Notes: generated by a model from the letters alone, not told the origin. Positions 1 to 14,268 are shown, numbered from the stretch's first letter. The stretch: 64,000 bases of DNA from Anarhynchus alexandrinus (GCA_008711295.1 VUYV01000016.1:7186073-7250072), one strand, 5' to 3'. Numbers and translations: made by a program.

Positions 1-663
1 TATGGGAGCTAAAAAAGCAGGAAAAATCAGTGTCCCATTTCTCCGTTAGTGTACCCCATTGATTTCAGAAGATCTCTGTTGCAAATAGTTTTTCTGAGCT
101 CGTTTGTCTGAAGGCAGTTGACCTAGTGGTCGTATTCTCACCGTCTGTATTTCTTTCTAGCCTTGAAAACTAAAATTTCCTGCGTGTAAAGGTACTGTGC
201 TCTGGTGTGTAAAGGTTGCTCCAGCATCAACCTTTAGTTTCCTAGGGAGTCTGAAGCACTTCCTTCAGAAATGGGAAACACAGTCAGAGACCACGTTAAT
301 AAATGAGATGCGATATATGTGGCTATATAAACTCATGCAAATTGCATTTGTACTACTTTTTCTGTCATCATGGAAAACCAAGTCACAGGGCATCAGGTTA
401 GCAAGTACCTTTGTCGCTTCCCTACCCTCAGCCTTCAAACCCTCCGACAGATGATGCTTCACTGCTCTGCAGCGCGCTGTGGATGTGAAGAATCCCACAG
501 TCAGTACAGCCCCCAGTACTTGCCTTACTCTTCCCCCCTCAGCCTGCTGCCTCATCCACTCCATTACAGTCTTTGCCACTGCTTTCCACTCCATCACTCC
601 CTAGTGTGATTTCGTTTGAGATTCGTTTTTTTTTTTCATAAAATCATCCAGGAACAGAGCAGT

Positions 664-683
664 TATATATATACATATATATA
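664..683. repeat. AT dinucleotide repeat
   Basis: Two runs of TA repeats interrupted once (tatatatatacatatatata). A simple repeat with no other sign of function. Confidence 0.85.
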
Positions 684-1017
684 AGAAAAAATCCTCAGTG
701 ATTCCCTAATATCTCCATCGCAAGTCTCGTCACAGTCTTTTTAATTTGTTTGTGTGCAAGTAATTTTCAGCGGCACTATTGGAAAGTCTGAGCTGGGGTT
801 CAGTATGTTCTGACAGTCAACTGCAAAATTATATTGCATTCGCTCTTTCTCGATACACTTTTGTCTCTCAAGAAAGATTTGGCATTTTTGTTTCACTCCG
901 ACTCCTTCCCCGCCACCCAGGGACAGACCTGAACAGGTTGGCAGACAGGTTAGGGCTAATCCTTCCTAAGTAATATAAACCTGGAAGTTTGTGAGGAAGG
1001 AGACAGCAATTTACAGG

Positions 1018-1069
1018 GTAAAAATTAAGCAATTTTTACCTCTGTAAAAATTACACATTTTTTACCTCT
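1018..1069. repeat. Tandem 26-bp repeat made of two hairpins
   Basis: Unit 1 (1018-1043) is a perfect inverted repeat gtaaaaatt - aagc - aatttttac plus ctct. Unit 2 (1044-1069) is the same 26-mer with three mismatches (gtaaaaatt - acac - attttttac plus ctct). Each unit can fold alone, and the two can also cross-pair. Confidence 0.85.
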
Positions 1070-2150
1070 AAATTGATACAGAGTAGCTTTTTGGTTCAAA
1101 TGTGTTTTACAACGTTCCCATCAAAGAACAAGCCTGTCTCACTTGAGTCAGAAAAGCAAAACCCTGGAAAAGTATACAAGCATCTGGAAACAGTGCACTG
1201 CGCTGGAAAGTCTGGGGCCATCCCAGCTATGGTTTTTGTCTACAGTGTCCATATACATGCTTAGAAAATGACTCCAGTCTTATGAAGTCTAATTTTACTA
1301 GGTCTGACAGGCCTTCATGAGCCTTTTTACTTCTCTCCCGATTTCCTTAAATGTGGATTTTTTATGGAAGTTATTTCTATCCTATTCTTCCACCCTGCCC
1401 TTCCACTGACTGCTTTAAAACAAGTCAAGCTTTTCTAGCACATGTGGCTTTCTGCGGCTCAGCTACGCTCCCTGAAATAGTGATTGCTTTACCAGATCAG
1501 TTTTCTTGGAAAGACTTCCAAACAGTGATCTAATAAACCTGATATGTTAAAATACTTAAGCATTCAACAAGTGTTTGGCGAGACAGAAGGATGTTCTTGG
1601 AGTTAATATCCAAAGAATATAGAACACGTAGCGTCTTACTGTGCTTACAGTGCTGTAACTCATTTTATATTTTGCTGCCTGTAGATTTATTTTTTTCCAG
1701 TCTTTTTTTTTTCCCCCTGGTCTGTGATCTTAATTCCTGAGGTGCAAGCATGTACATTGGGCAGGCCAACGTTCAGAAGTGGTTTTCTCCAGCTCTGCGC
1801 TCTCTGTGGTTGTTTGGCCAGTGAGAATTTGTACTAATACATTTGCTTGGACTGGATGCTTAGCTGATTGACTCTGTCATCACCTGATAGCTTTCTGCAG
1901 ACCTGGGGGATTTGGGGAGGCCAGTCGGAGGGGGGAACGGCTGTTCAGCAAACCTAAGCTTAGTTCTTCCTCCTCCCTCCCTGAAATGAACTGATTGTTT
2001 CCAAAGTGACTGATAGAAAGGAGGTAAAGATCTCAACGAGACATTAAGTAGTTTCATTGAGAGATAATTTTTCTAGGAACAGATGGAGGCCTAAGGAAGA
2101 CCTAGGGTCTCAGAAAGGACTGGTTTTGTGTCTTTTCCTTCCTGGATTTT

Positions 2151-2162
2151 GTGTGTGTGTGT
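2151..2162. repeat. Short GT dinucleotide repeat
   Basis: Six GT units followed by acatacac. A short microsatellite in non-coding DNA. Confidence 0.8.
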
Positions 2163-2614
2163 ACATACACATCTTTACACACTAACATATATATACATAA
2201 AATCTCGCTCTTGAAAAAAGAGAATGAAATCTTCCTGTCCCTGCTGTATTGGCTGAGGAGTTGGCCCATTGCCTTAGAAAGCCCCAAATTTTGCTGTCTT
2301 TACCCAGATCTCCTCTTTTTTGTTCCATTGAAAAGTGTTTTGCCTCTTCTAGCACTCATCTGCAATTTATAGAAAAGTGAGGGCCAGCGATGGTGAGCCT
2401 GATAAGCAGAGGATGCAGCTGCTTGCAAGACTGCTTCTTACCTGTTGCTTTGTTCTGTCAAGGGTCCTTGCTTTGCTGGGACGTTCTTGTATCCCGCTGT
2501 TCTGCTGCCTCCAATGTCTGATAAGGATTTACAATTATTTTTTAAATTGCTATAGCTGCAGGTGGCTCTAATTATTGACTGTGGCACTGCTGTTCTCTCT
2601 CAGTACCAACATGG

Positions 2615-2685
2615 AACAATAAAAGACCATCCCTGCCCTGAAGAGCTCTCTGTGTAAGTGGAGGACAAGAGACAACAAGCCGATG
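2615..2685 (+). mobile_element. Possible L2-like LINE relic
   Basis: The motif tccctgccctgaagagct followed by ctgtgtaagtggaggacaag and agacaac resembles the well-known 3' part of LINE2 (a 'ccctgccctcaaggagctta ... gtctagt ... agacagac' pattern). The match is short and by eye, so family assignment is tentative. Confidence 0.4.
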
Positions 2686-3268
2686 TAGAAAGCAGGCCTG
2701 GAAAGCCCAACACAATGGAGAGGTGATCATGAATTTTGGGTTAGGCAATGGTCAAAGCACAGCAGATACCAAGGCACTTGTCAAGGAATTCTTCATGCCC
2801 ACAGCTGGAAGCAGCTACCTTGTTGGAGCAGGCTGCTGTAGGTCTTTATTTGTATGCAATCCATATCCAGGGAAGAGAGCAGGATTGAACACCTAATATC
2901 ACCAGTAGTAAGACCACATGGCAGTGGTTACTAGTACGAGAAAAAAGGGGAAAATGTTTTTTGTGGGTTTGCCATGCCCAGCAGAGGAGAGGGGACTTGT
3001 GTGAAGCGCAATGTGCTGCGTGAGGGTGGGGAATGGCAAGAATAACTGGTGCCGTGGTTAGGGGAGTTACCTGTGCTTCACATGGGCTTCAGTTATGTAT
3101 TAAATGTACATCATATTCGCTCTTGTTTTAAGCTCATCACAGGAATTGCACCTATTCCATTTGCGTAAATGAAAGCAGGTGTTGTGCTGTAAGCAGATTT
3201 TGGAAGCAGAGTGAATTATGGTAGTCTTAACAAAATACTTGATGACTTTAATTTCTTATATATAGGTA

Positions 3269-3292
3269 TGGTCCTTAATTGTGTAAGGACCA
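3269..3292. repeat. Perfect 9-bp inverted repeat
   Basis: Arms tggtcctta and taaggacca are separated by the 6-base loop attgtg. No promoter or gene is adjacent, so a chance hairpin in intronic DNA is the default view. Confidence 0.8.
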
Positions 3293-5251
3293 AAAATTAA
3301 TGTAACAGTTTTAGCTGGCACACAGTGTCCTGTTTAAAAATGGTCTGCTTAATCTATAATTAATGCTTTTTCCAGTGTCTTTGGGATTATGCAGTGTAGT
3401 CAATTTTCAGATGTAGTTTTTTAGGATATGAGACTGGACTGTCTGTTTTTCTCCTTCCTGGTGTCCAGAAGTTTTGGAGTTTAAAAACACTGTTGATTTA
3501 GATTGCTTGAAGATGTTCTTTTCTGTTCTCCAATATTCACCGGTGTTAACATTCTGCTGGTGTAATACATATCCAACTTAAAACTTCATAACAAGATCAA
3601 GTGGGTAATAGAGGTTCAAGCTGACTTGATTTCTTCCCAGAAAAATGCACAAGATGGTGAAATAGAAGCCCAGACAAATAATTAATTATTGACTTTAAAA
3701 ATAGAAAGGAAGAGACAAGCCACATAAAAATAATTAAGTCCTGCCTTCAGAGAATACTATTTATCTACACATAAAAGAGTAGTGACCTGTGTTTCTCATG
3801 AAGAAAAGACAATGGCAATTAATGTTTTTCTACAAAGCTTTAGTTCTGAAATGTTTTCTGCTGAATTACAATAAAAGGTGTACGTGGAATATTACAGAAC
3901 ACAAAACCAAAGTGGATTTAAAAGAACAATAAATTTTCATGATCAATTAGCACTTCCTATCATGTTAAAAATCTACTCTAATAAGTGAAGATTTAAAAAA
4001 ACAGTATTTCCCTTCTCACCCTCCGCTCCTGAAGAAATTAAATAACGTTGACAATTCAGACACTTGGTAGAGAAAACAACCTGGATGATTAATCTGTTTA
4101 GTTCTCTGACTGACATTTACACAACTAATTGTGTAGTGATGATGCTTCTTTAATAGATCTGAATATTAATGGAAGATTTGGTTAAAGTTGAAAGTTGTTT
4201 GTTTAGGAATATCACTGGAGAAATAAGAATGCTTCATCAACTTCAGATTTTCATCACAGGTTTTATCACATATCATGGAACGTAAGTGCTTTTATGACTT
4301 GTAAAAAAATTGCTTCAATATTTGACATTCTGTGCTTCAAGGAATCCTGACTGGCAGTTGATTAGCCTTTTGCTCAAGTCATTATCTTCTTTAGTGAAAT
4401 TAGTTGGCTAGAAAATTGCATTGTAATTCATCAAGGGTAAAGTAACGTTTCAAAAGCTCTTGAGAGTATGATCCTTTTTATTTAGTATACAATATAAATT
4501 ATTTTCCTAGCATGCTCTTCTAAAATGTACTATTCATCATATTATAGCAGTTTGTATTAAATTATTGTATTCATTTCAGACTTTCATTGAAACTAGGTGA
4601 TACCTGCGTTTAAATTAGCTCATGAGTAATATTGAAGGATGTGTGTACAAGAAAGAGTTTGGCCTTGAATCGGAAAAGCACTGAAACATGCATTTAAAAA
4701 CTAACTCAAATATGTGGAAAACTCTTCTCTTATTATATTTAATGCAATGCTAGTAGTCAGGTCTTTCTCATTCAGGAGGAAAACTTTCTGCAAAATGTTA
4801 ATAAATAATGTACAAATGTTATGGTAAGGTAAGGAAAATATATTTGCAGAAAGACCATCAGTTTTATAAAGTCTGTAGTGTACTGGAAAAAATAAGACAA
4901 TATTTTTGATAAATATTCCTCATTACCTAAGTAGAAAGTATGGTGCCTGAAACACATTGCTAATTAGGTGTGTATGGGGGGAGTGTGGTGGAGGTCATCT
5001 GCTAGAAGGAGTGGGTAAGATTTTCCTTGCCTTGGCTTCAGGGAACCGACTCGTCTCCTCCTAAATGCTTTCCTGCTCTCCCAGATGACTGTGAGAGCTC
5101 GCCATGCAGATACCTCTGACATGAAATAAGACAGAGAAACAGCAATGAGACGATAGGAATGGTGTTCTTCTGAAACAGTGGGTTTCTAACCAGTTCTCTT
5201 CCAGACATCTGAAATGTCATATGCAGATAGATCAGGGCTGATGTCTGGAGA

Positions 5252-5323
5252 TTGTCCTGCCCTGAGCGAGGGGCTGGACTGCAGGACCTCCAGAGGTTTC
5301 TTCTCACCAGTGTTTCTGATTGC
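5252..5323 (+). mobile_element. Old CR1 LINE 3'-end fragment
   Basis: The stretch cctgccctgagcgagggg, ggctggactgcaggacctcc and cagaggtttcttctcaccag, then tttctgattgctgt, aligns by eye with the sense CR1 3' end (gaggttggactagatgacct, ccagaggtcccttccaacc, then the attctgtg octamers). It is diverged, with a degraded octamer tail, and is in plus orientation. The 5' boundary is not clear. Confidence 0.7.
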
Positions 5324-6857
5324 TGTATAGCATATTGCAGTTTGCTTCTCTTCTTGCTCTTGGGTTGTGGAATAGACCCAGTTTTCTGCGGTGTTGTAGC
5401 ATGCAGTGGAGATCATTCTCTTTTCTTTTCCTTTTAGTAATTCTCCTTCAATCTCCATCCATAGCTTAAGGTCACATTAGGCGCAAAGAAGTACTTTTTG
5501 ACACACTGAGTGTCACCGACTTAATTAACTTCAGATTGTGATACAATTAACAAGGTGCTTTTTTGGTGGTGTTTTCCTGTTTTCATAGCACGCATGTTTT
5601 TAGAGGTTTTAAAGCAGCATCTTGATGTTAGAGTTTCTAGATGAATTAAATACGTATTTAATTGGAATACAACCACATGTGTACCGTATAAAATTAGCTA
5701 CTGTGCAGTGATTATCCAGTGCAAGTTAATTCCTAGCTTGCTGGTAATCTTTTCCCACACAGAAAGACAGAAGACATTTTATCATTGCGTTTAGTGTTCC
5801 TCCTTGTGAGATGAATGTCTGGAAGAAAACATACAGGTCAGATGAAATAAGAACATTCTTTGTAAGTGATTTAATACCAGTTAACTCACTGGACATCCTC
5901 TAAGACCTTAATTAAAATGACGTTTTCTTATGTAGCTTTGTTCCAGTATTGACAAACGTGTCTGCCCAAGATCATTTAATGAATCACCTCACCATTGAAA
6001 ATAATGGCAATCTCTCGTAACTTGTCTCTAACTTCTCTGTGTTTCTTCTCTGTGCTAGAACAGGCTCATTTTTACTTCATGCCTTTCCATCTTCACTGCA
6101 CCATTATCTATTGCTACTGTATGCTACTGTTGCCCAGTATCTGATAGATGAGTAGCAAAAATCGTTTGGGCAGAAACGAGTCAATCTAAATTGTATTTAC
6201 TGTAAATGGCCTGAAAAAAAAAAGTTTCACAAAGTTACCTCCCTAGTTTGAAAGTCAGAATTTTATGCATCTTGTGTTGCATGTTTTATATCTTTCCTAC
6301 TTTAATTATTGTTGCTATAATAATAAAACAGAGTTTTTTTCCTAATGTTAAAAACTTAAATTCCTAGGTCGTTAATAAAACATACATACGTTACACTCTC
6401 TACAAAATATTTGTCAGAAGGAGTAATTAAAATTAATTAATGCTTCTGGTAAAAGCAGTAATTGTCCCCTGAAGGTATTGAGCACTGGACTGGAAGATGT
6501 TTTTTAAGAGCTTCCAACAAAGTAAACAAAACAAATTTCTTTAAAAGAAAGACTGCTTTGAAATTCGACCCGTATTATTGCAGCTTACCTCTCGAGCTTA
6601 TTGATCGCTTATTGCCTTAACAAAAGGAACTCCACAGTCTCTCCAGGAAACATTACCAGCTACAAGCTATCCCTCTTGGCAGTCATGCTTTGACCACACG
6701 ATGAAGTATCACTCCTCATGCATAAAATATAGGGTGGAGGAATCGGTCATGTCTGTTCCTCCCACCCCCCAGATGTTATATTACGATATGCTTACCAGGA
6801 GTAATGTCACAGCCTTTAATTATTTACAAAAGTCATAGTGGCAGCCAGTGTAATGAT

Positions 6858-6957
6858 GATGATACTTTGCGTGTCTATAGTTCTTCTATCTGAGGAATGT
6901 AAAGTACTTTACAAACATTAGTTAAGTAAGTGTTATCTTTCCATCACTACTAAGTGG
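6858..6957 (+). mobile_element. Possible MIR-like SINE relic
   Basis: The stretch ttcttctatctgaggaatg then aagtactttacaaacatt, followed by ttaagtaagtgttatc, resembles the 'catctgaggatctcaaagc / actttacaaacattaa' pattern of ancient amniote MIR-type SINEs. The 3' tail has decayed. Assignment is by eye. Confidence 0.45.
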
Positions 6958-8455
6958 CCCTACTGGAATAATCAGGCTGCTATTAACTGGTTTCTCTCCT
7001 CTCCATTCGTATTTAACATGCTAAAATAATTGATGTATTTACTGTGTGCTCTTATTTCCTTATTTTCCCTGTTCCTTTTACTTTGTGCCTTACTCCTTTA
7101 GGGCTAGTTTTGGAGGGGGGAGCTTAATTTTTGAAGAATGTTTATTCTCTAAATGTACAACTGGAAATAAAAAAAGAAAAATCATTTCATAGGGAGGTTG
7201 TTTTATAAATAGTTTAAGAATTTGTACGACTTCAGCCTCCAAAGTCAGGCTCTCTAAGGCCCTGTCTCAATGCATGTTGCAGAGTAGCTAGAGAATATGG
7301 TGCTTTCTTGAATGTTTGTAGAGTTGCCAGAGCACCTTTTAGACAGAGGGGGAAATAGAATTTTAAAAAATTGTTTGGCAGTAGTGATAGGCTAGCGTGT
7401 AGGGTTCTAAAGCTTCTTGGCAATATTGTGTAACTCTTCTGTCTAGGAAAAATAGAAAAGTTGCAGACAGCTTTTATCTAACCTGACAGGGTGCAGTAAA
7501 ATACGGTACTCACAGCTCAGGAGGTGCTATCTTTCCAAATGCTGCCAAAAAAATTGGTGTGCCACAATATAGTGCTGCTTTATTAAACTCTCTAAACGAG
7601 AAAGTGGAATGGGATTTACACATTTCCTGTCTCATTATCCAGAAGTACCTCTGTTCCCTTTCTTAGGGAAAACCACATTCTAACTCTCTTGTAGGATATT
7701 CACTTTATGGTCTGAGACCTCGTATCACTCATTTGCATCAAAGGTGTGACAGAGCAGAACCAACTGAAAGGGTTTTCTCTTTGGCTTTGCTGATTTTTGT
7801 TGATGGGCATTTTGTAAACTTTGGTGTTGACAGGTCAAGAAGTCATCCGAAGGGCAAGGGATATCTCACAGCTACAAGCAGATATGCTTTTCTCCAGGCA
7901 GAAAAACAATGCTGATTCTTTGTTAGCATATTTCTAATTTCTTTCCCTGGTAGACTTCAGAGTACCATGATAATATCATGTTTGAAAAGACAGAAGGGCA
8001 TGGGACATCTTCTAGATTGTAACTTCAATTATTTGTCACCATTGCCTGTCAGGAAGCATTTTCAAAATCTGTCCCTCCAGTTTCTGCAGTGTTTCTGAGT
8101 CTTCTGAGTTGAAGTAAGGGTATTTGAAAAGATACAACTTTCTGTTAAGTTCCCATTCTTTAATGTGGTCGTTGTGCTTCACAAAGGATACTTATTATGT
8201 AGCAAAAAAATTGTACAAGGGAAAGTTTATGCCTCAAATTTGTAGTATTTCTTCAGCTTGGTAAAATCGACTAGAAGTATAACAGAAGCTCTGAGGCATA
8301 AGGAAAAGAAATCAAATTTCATGTTTTCTAATCGTACACACATTAAATTCCTTTTACAATGATTTTTAAGCTGTACTGTGTTAGGTCAGCTATGTACCTT
8401 GCCTCTTCTGGGGAATCTCTGCATATGTTCCTGAGTGTAATAACATCTATGCATC

Positions 8456-8472
8456 TTTTTTTTTTTTTTTTT
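8456..8472. repeat. T17 homopolymer
   Basis: Seventeen T followed by ag. It resembles the pyrimidine tract of a splice acceptor, but what follows has no convincing exon and no donor, so I treat it as a simple repeat. Confidence 0.85.
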
Positions 8473-11400
8473 AGCTTTCCTTTTCAGTTTTATAAAAAAT
8501 TACATTTACACTCTTGGGAACTGTTAATGGTTTTGATTCAGTAAAGCACTCTTTGTATGAACAGATAACATTTATCATTTGCTTAATAGCTGTCAATTTA
8601 TGTGCTAATGTTGAATAATCGAAAGTAAGACAGCAAAAATACATTTGGTTATTTAACAATGCAATTTGACTGTTTTGTAGTCTTCTAAGAAAGACTATAT
8701 AACTGTATGTGTGAGAGAGACATTGGCAGCACAGGTATTTAGGAAGAATTTGTTTGTTGGAAAAAGGATATGTTTGACAAAAGCTTAATTGTTGTTTTCC
8801 CATACCTGTGCCAAGGACAAGTACGTGCTGCAGTTAGCGTGGTGCTTTTGTGCATTCCCTCAAGAGTCTCAGCATTCGGGAGAGAATGCTTGCAAAATCC
8901 TCATTTTTGAAGAGACCTTTCAGGTATCCACATGCACCCTCTGCACTGTACTGTGTGGTATTGCATCCAGTTTTGGGGGTTTTGAACAATCATGCCTTGT
9001 TTTGTACATTGTAAATCCATTTCTGTTTCGCTGTGGAGCGGGTTTTGTTTTGGTGTGTAGTGAAGCAGTACCTAGACCAGCGTAACTAAATGAAGCACAA
9101 GAATTGGGGAAACAGTAAGTATAACAATCACACTTACTGCAGCAGAAATGGAGCAGAGCCATGAGTACCTAATTGACTGTAGTGATAACTCTGCCTTGTA
9201 CAGACATTATTTTTGAGTGTGTTTTAGCAGTGCTTCGATTTTAACTCTTTCACAAAGCTCAAGACCAGGCTATGTTTAGAAAGTGCCATTAGAGAGTATG
9301 CTAGACTGATGGCAACATGGGTGAAGTTTTCATCCGAGTCAAGGACTCTTGCATATTGCAAGAAGTTGCTCTCCTTATTGTCTGCTGCATCATGGGAACA
9401 GTTTATTTTGTCCTTGAGATTAATTTCAGAATGTCTTAAGGGAAATGAGAATAGCGACACTGACTGTTGGGTCTTTTGGCCTGTCCTAGCATTTATACTC
9501 TACAAAAATCTTTACATACAAATCTCTACTCTCCTTCCCCCTACCGCAGTCCCTCTGGCTTGTTTTGCTGTTTTGTTGTTTTTGAAGGGTGATAGAATTT
9601 TACTGTTAAAGTACTTCTACATCAGTGTAAGTTTAAGCATACCCTGAGACCAGTAAGTAGAAAGAAGTTTTAAGAAGAAGGAAGGGGCTTTTTTGGAGCT
9701 ATTCTGCAATGATTTTAAATTCCTCACAGGATTCTGAGGGTCCCTGTGGCCAAGGTGACTATCTGCAGTCCTGTAGACAATCAGGCTGGCTGGACTCCTG
9801 AATCGCAAAAGGCCTATTATGATATGCAGATGGTGCCGAATTTTGGACTAAATCCGTTGTGGGGTTGCCGAAGAACATTTTCTTTTTTTGAGAAATGCTG
9901 CTCAAATGTGGCTCTGTGTTTGCAGGGGAGAAGTATACCTCCTGATCTGTGGGAATTAAAACTTAATTAGGCCAGGTTTCTCCGAGAACCCCTAATAATC
10001 GTGTTCTCCTTTAAAACCCGCAGGTTTATGAATAATAGAAGGGAAAGATTGAACATGGCTATCTAAACTTTTTTTCTTTTCATTTTTTTCCTGTGCTTTC
10101 CTGGGGTATCTAGTTGAAGTATCAACAGAACATTATTAGTTTCATAATGATTAACTCTATGGTGTCTAAACAAAGTGAAATTGCTGTCTCTTGGAGCTAT
10201 TTTGTTGCTTTCAAGTAGGCTTGCAACACTAACTCGTCTCATATTTGATAGAGAATCTGCTGAACAGGAGAAAACGTTCAGACTGAATGACTTCTCGGTC
10301 AATATTCCACCAATAAGTGCTAGAGGTGGAAGTTCAAACCCTCATGTTCACTGAGTCATCGTGTCAGTCACGTCCATGATCTTTGCTGTAGTTCATAAAT
10401 GTTGTGACCACAGGTGCAAACACTTCACTTACTCATTCACAGATGGGCAGATTGTTGTAGTGAAACCTGGGGCTCCTTGAAGCCCAAGACAGTTTTGTCG
10501 GGGATTTCTTGTGAAACTGGAAAGGAAATATGTGATAGTATCCGTTTGTGCTTTGTCTGTGGCTCGTCCTACATGAGCAGTCTGCAGATTTTGAAACATT
10601 CTTATTCTGCTTTCCCTGTGCTGTCTCTTGCCTACTGTTGATTCCCAACACGTTATTTAATCTACTGATTATTTGCAGATGTGTTTGACAGAGGGTTGCA
10701 ACTTTCAAAAGAAGTGGGTTTCTGCACATTTCTGAAAATTGATGTCCAGAGAGAAGCTAAAGCCTCTCATATAGGGGGTGAAATCCAGGGAGACTCAGCC
10801 ACTATGTATTTTGTTGCCATTGTGTTCCTGGCCTGTATTTCAGATTCAGTGTAGCACGTGTGGCTTTTACCCTTCCTCCGGGTTGGAGGCATGGTAGAAC
10901 TAGACCAGAGACGTGGGGCTTTCTGGAGATCCAGGGAGGGCCTGGAAGGTATTGAAAATACTACATTTCACTTTACCCTCGGTTTCCCTCTCTGCATTTT
11001 CCTATTTGGCGTCCATCTCCTTTGTGAAGTACATAAAACCCTCTAATAAAACATCTGTGTAAAGCCTTGAGGAGTTGTTTTGATGTGATAAAAACTCTTG
11101 CATTCAAATTATGTCTGGTCTGTAAAACATTGCTCAATGAGATTTCTATTCAAAACAAATATTCTTGTAATATCTGTATCTGTGCTGACATGCACATAAG
11201 GCATTAATGGAGAAGGAACAATATATTAGTACTTGACAAAAAAGAATCCTATTAATTTTAAATAAAAAAATCAAGCAGGAAGTGTAGTTCAATGGAGAAA
11301 ACTGCCTTTGAGAAGGTCGTGAATGTCACTCTCACCCTTTTGCGACAGTCGGGCCAGTGATCGACTATATCCCACTAGATTTTATACAATATTTTTAAAA

Positions 11401-12263
11401 ATGGTTTTGTTGGGTTGTTTATATAAACACTTTCAACAGGCAACTCGATTTGTTCAGGCAAAACAATACTTAAACTCCAGGCATTGCATGCCAGTGTGAA
11501 CTAATTAAAATCATATTGTGCAATAGGTCAATAGATCAGGAAGTTGCCCGTCTAATTAGAAGAGGTAGTTATAAAAAACTTGTACTCGTTGAAAAGGAAG
11601 AGCAAAATTAAGAAAAATAATGTAGACATGAGGAAAGGGGGTCAGAGCCCCAGTTCTCTGCTGAAAGCTGTGTTGAAAGTCAGCCTTTTCTGTTTTGAAT
11701 CACCCTATGTTATGTATTGAGAGATTTGAGGGTTTAGATTGTCCCTTATTAAGGATCTTTGCGCTCATCCCTCTGCCTGCAGTGCCTGCCCATGTTACGC
11801 ATACCTCAATCTGCAGATAACAAATAATAGTCTGGCCTCCACAAATGGAGGTCTGACGGGAGTATTCAGATCTGGTTTGCATTTGCTGTCAGCTTAGACC
11901 TTTCATCCTCCTTAATACTTTAGCTACACCTATTTTTTGTGGTTCTTGCTATCACCACAAATAGGTGCCTGGCCAAACTGAATAGGTGTCATCTTGGGAC
12001 TGTTTTTGAGTGAGCCTTTTGTGCCAATTATTGTTTAGCTTTCGTTCTTCCATCTTAATAATTGAAAAACATTTATTTTCAATAACATGTAGGTGTTGGG
12101 TGTTGCTTTACCCTGGAGCATAAACATAATTATTAAAAATAATAACAATAAAAAGATTTTAGGTGGTAGAACAGCTTCTCAACATTTTCTGTAGCTTTTC
12201 TTCGCTTCAGAAGGGTGGAAGACAGATCTGTTTCAGCCATGCTTTTCTTTTGTAAAGGAAAAT

Positions 12264-12334
12264 CAAGCAGGGGGTGGGACTGCATAAGCTCCAGGGTCCA
12301 ATCCAGCCTAAGTTGTTCTCTGATTCTATGAAAG
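12264..12334 (+). mobile_element. Old CR1 LINE 3'-end fragment
   Basis: The segment caagcagggggtgggactg, cataagctccagggtccaat, ccagcctaagttgttctctg, then attctatgaaag matches the sense CR1 3' end, including one intact attctatg octamer preceded by a decayed one. Plus orientation. It is more diverged than the element at 24.2 kb. Confidence 0.75.
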
Positions 12335-14267
12335 AATATTTGCCGAAAATAAAATACACTGATGCTATTAAAGCTAGTAAATCTAAGATGTCCATTTATT
12401 GGCATGAATAGCATCATCTTTCCATAGGACCGTGACGAGTTTGTCTTTACAGTGTGATGCCGGTAATACTGAAACACATGAAATATTTATGGTGTGGGAT
12501 TGTAAGGTAACCATAGGTCTTCTGGAGACTGTCTTACGAAGTGTTTCACCAGCATATTCACACATTCTGCTTATTCAGTTTGAACTGAGATGTGTACTTC
12601 ACAAGTACTTAGCTCTGTAAAATTTTATGTATAATGTTGTGAAGGCGGGGAGGATTACTTTTCTCAATCATCTTACCATCAGAAGTTACTAGAACCATGG
12701 CATTAGATTATTTGTGTAAGTCATCTCGATGCTGTGAAAGAGGTTCTCCATCATTCCCTCAGTCTTGTTGCTTCCCGACGCTTCATCCTTAACATCACCA
12801 CTGCAAGCAGAACGTATTACTCATTCTAAGACAAGGCTTGTTTATGCTTGTACCCTAGGGTGACTGCTGAATGTTTTTGTTCTGCCATTGCTCAGTTGTT
12901 TGTTAGTGCCTGTTTACAACTCAGACCTTAAGGGGTGAATATCCTATCCTGCTGACTTCTGTGTGTGGCTGGTGCAGAGTTTGGGTTTGATGTGAATTGT
13001 TACTTTGATCTTTTGGACTTTGATTCATACAGGTTGTTAGGGCTCAGTAACAAAACTGCTGTCCTCTTATAATGCAGAAGTTTGTTTTACTTAGGTGTGA
13101 GAATGGGGGCTTTTCCCCTTTATTTGCAGGTACACTAACTCAGGCATTGCTAAAAATCCTGAAAAATTCCAATAAATCTCAACTAAAAACAGTACTTAAA
13201 GGGTGCATCTACCTCATTGTTTATAGTTGGGGCCTAGCATGTGCTTTTGAAGGAAATCCCCTGACTCTCTTCACCGCTTTGGTATTTAGCATTATCAAGT
13301 ATCTCGCAGCACATGAGCTAGGTTTTTTTCAGGTAAAACTAGACTGGAGGTTGTCTCTCTAATGCATTCCATCAGAAAACTGATAATCAGTTCATGCACC
13401 AGAGAAGAACTAACCCAAAATAAATATCAATAAAAACTAAACCAACCAAACAAACCCCCTTCCTACCACCAAAAAACACCCTGAAACATGTATAGTAGTT
13501 GTACTACAGGTTCTCAATACCAGTTGTTTTACTTAACAGATGTGCTCTTATTGGTCCTTTGTATTTGCTAATGAAGATGTACCCAAAGTGCTAAATTTTA
13601 ATAGAAAAATGTAGAAGGGGCTTATTATACCCTGGGTATAGATAGCAGTTCACAATGCCTTTCCGAGCTTCCTTGCCAAATTCACTGTAGTTTCTTCTCA
13701 TAATCCTGTTATGACTTCCTATTTGCAGGCCTTTGAATAATATGAAAGTAGACAGGCAAAGCTATATTTAAAAGTATACTTTCTGACAGTGGGTGGAGTA
13801 ATATTAAGAATTATGTTGAAATTTATTCTGCATTTGACACCATTGGCATAAGCTGTTGGTTTGTTGTTTGTTGGTGTTTGGTTTTTTTTTTTTAAATATG
13901 GGTAAAGATTCTGTTCTATAAATATTTCCGGAAAGGACGCTGATTTGGAAGTGGAATTTAAGCCCCAGATCCATCACTGATACAGTCTTTGGAGCTTCAG
14001 TGTCTTCAGCCAGCGTTACACGTCCTCTCACTTTGTTGTTTGGCATATTAGAATGATTACTTCTTTCTAATGGTATCCAGCTTCATTTTAGGTATGAACC
14101 ACGTATGGTTAAAAAAAACAGTAAATCTAATGAGTCTGGCTTAAAGGTTCTGCTGTAACTTTTCAGAAACAGATGAACTTTCTGTTATTTTAACTTCTCT
14201 GCGAGCTTTTTAAACTGGAACACTCCATCTTTTTTGTACTACGCTAGAAATATACTTCACCCCCACC

Positions 14268-14268
14268 N
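14268..14268. other. Ambiguous base or gap
   Basis: A single n after a short C-rich stretch (cacccccacc) in otherwise AT-rich DNA. No duplicated sequence is seen on the two sides. Confidence 0.85.

Noticed and set aside
8440..8560. T17-AG as a splice acceptor of an extra exon
   Set aside because: No following coding frame of note and no good donor nearby.
9830..9845. tggtgccgaa, like a retroviral tRNA primer-binding site
   Set aside because: No LTR pair, no gag/pol-like frame and no downstream match beyond ten bases.
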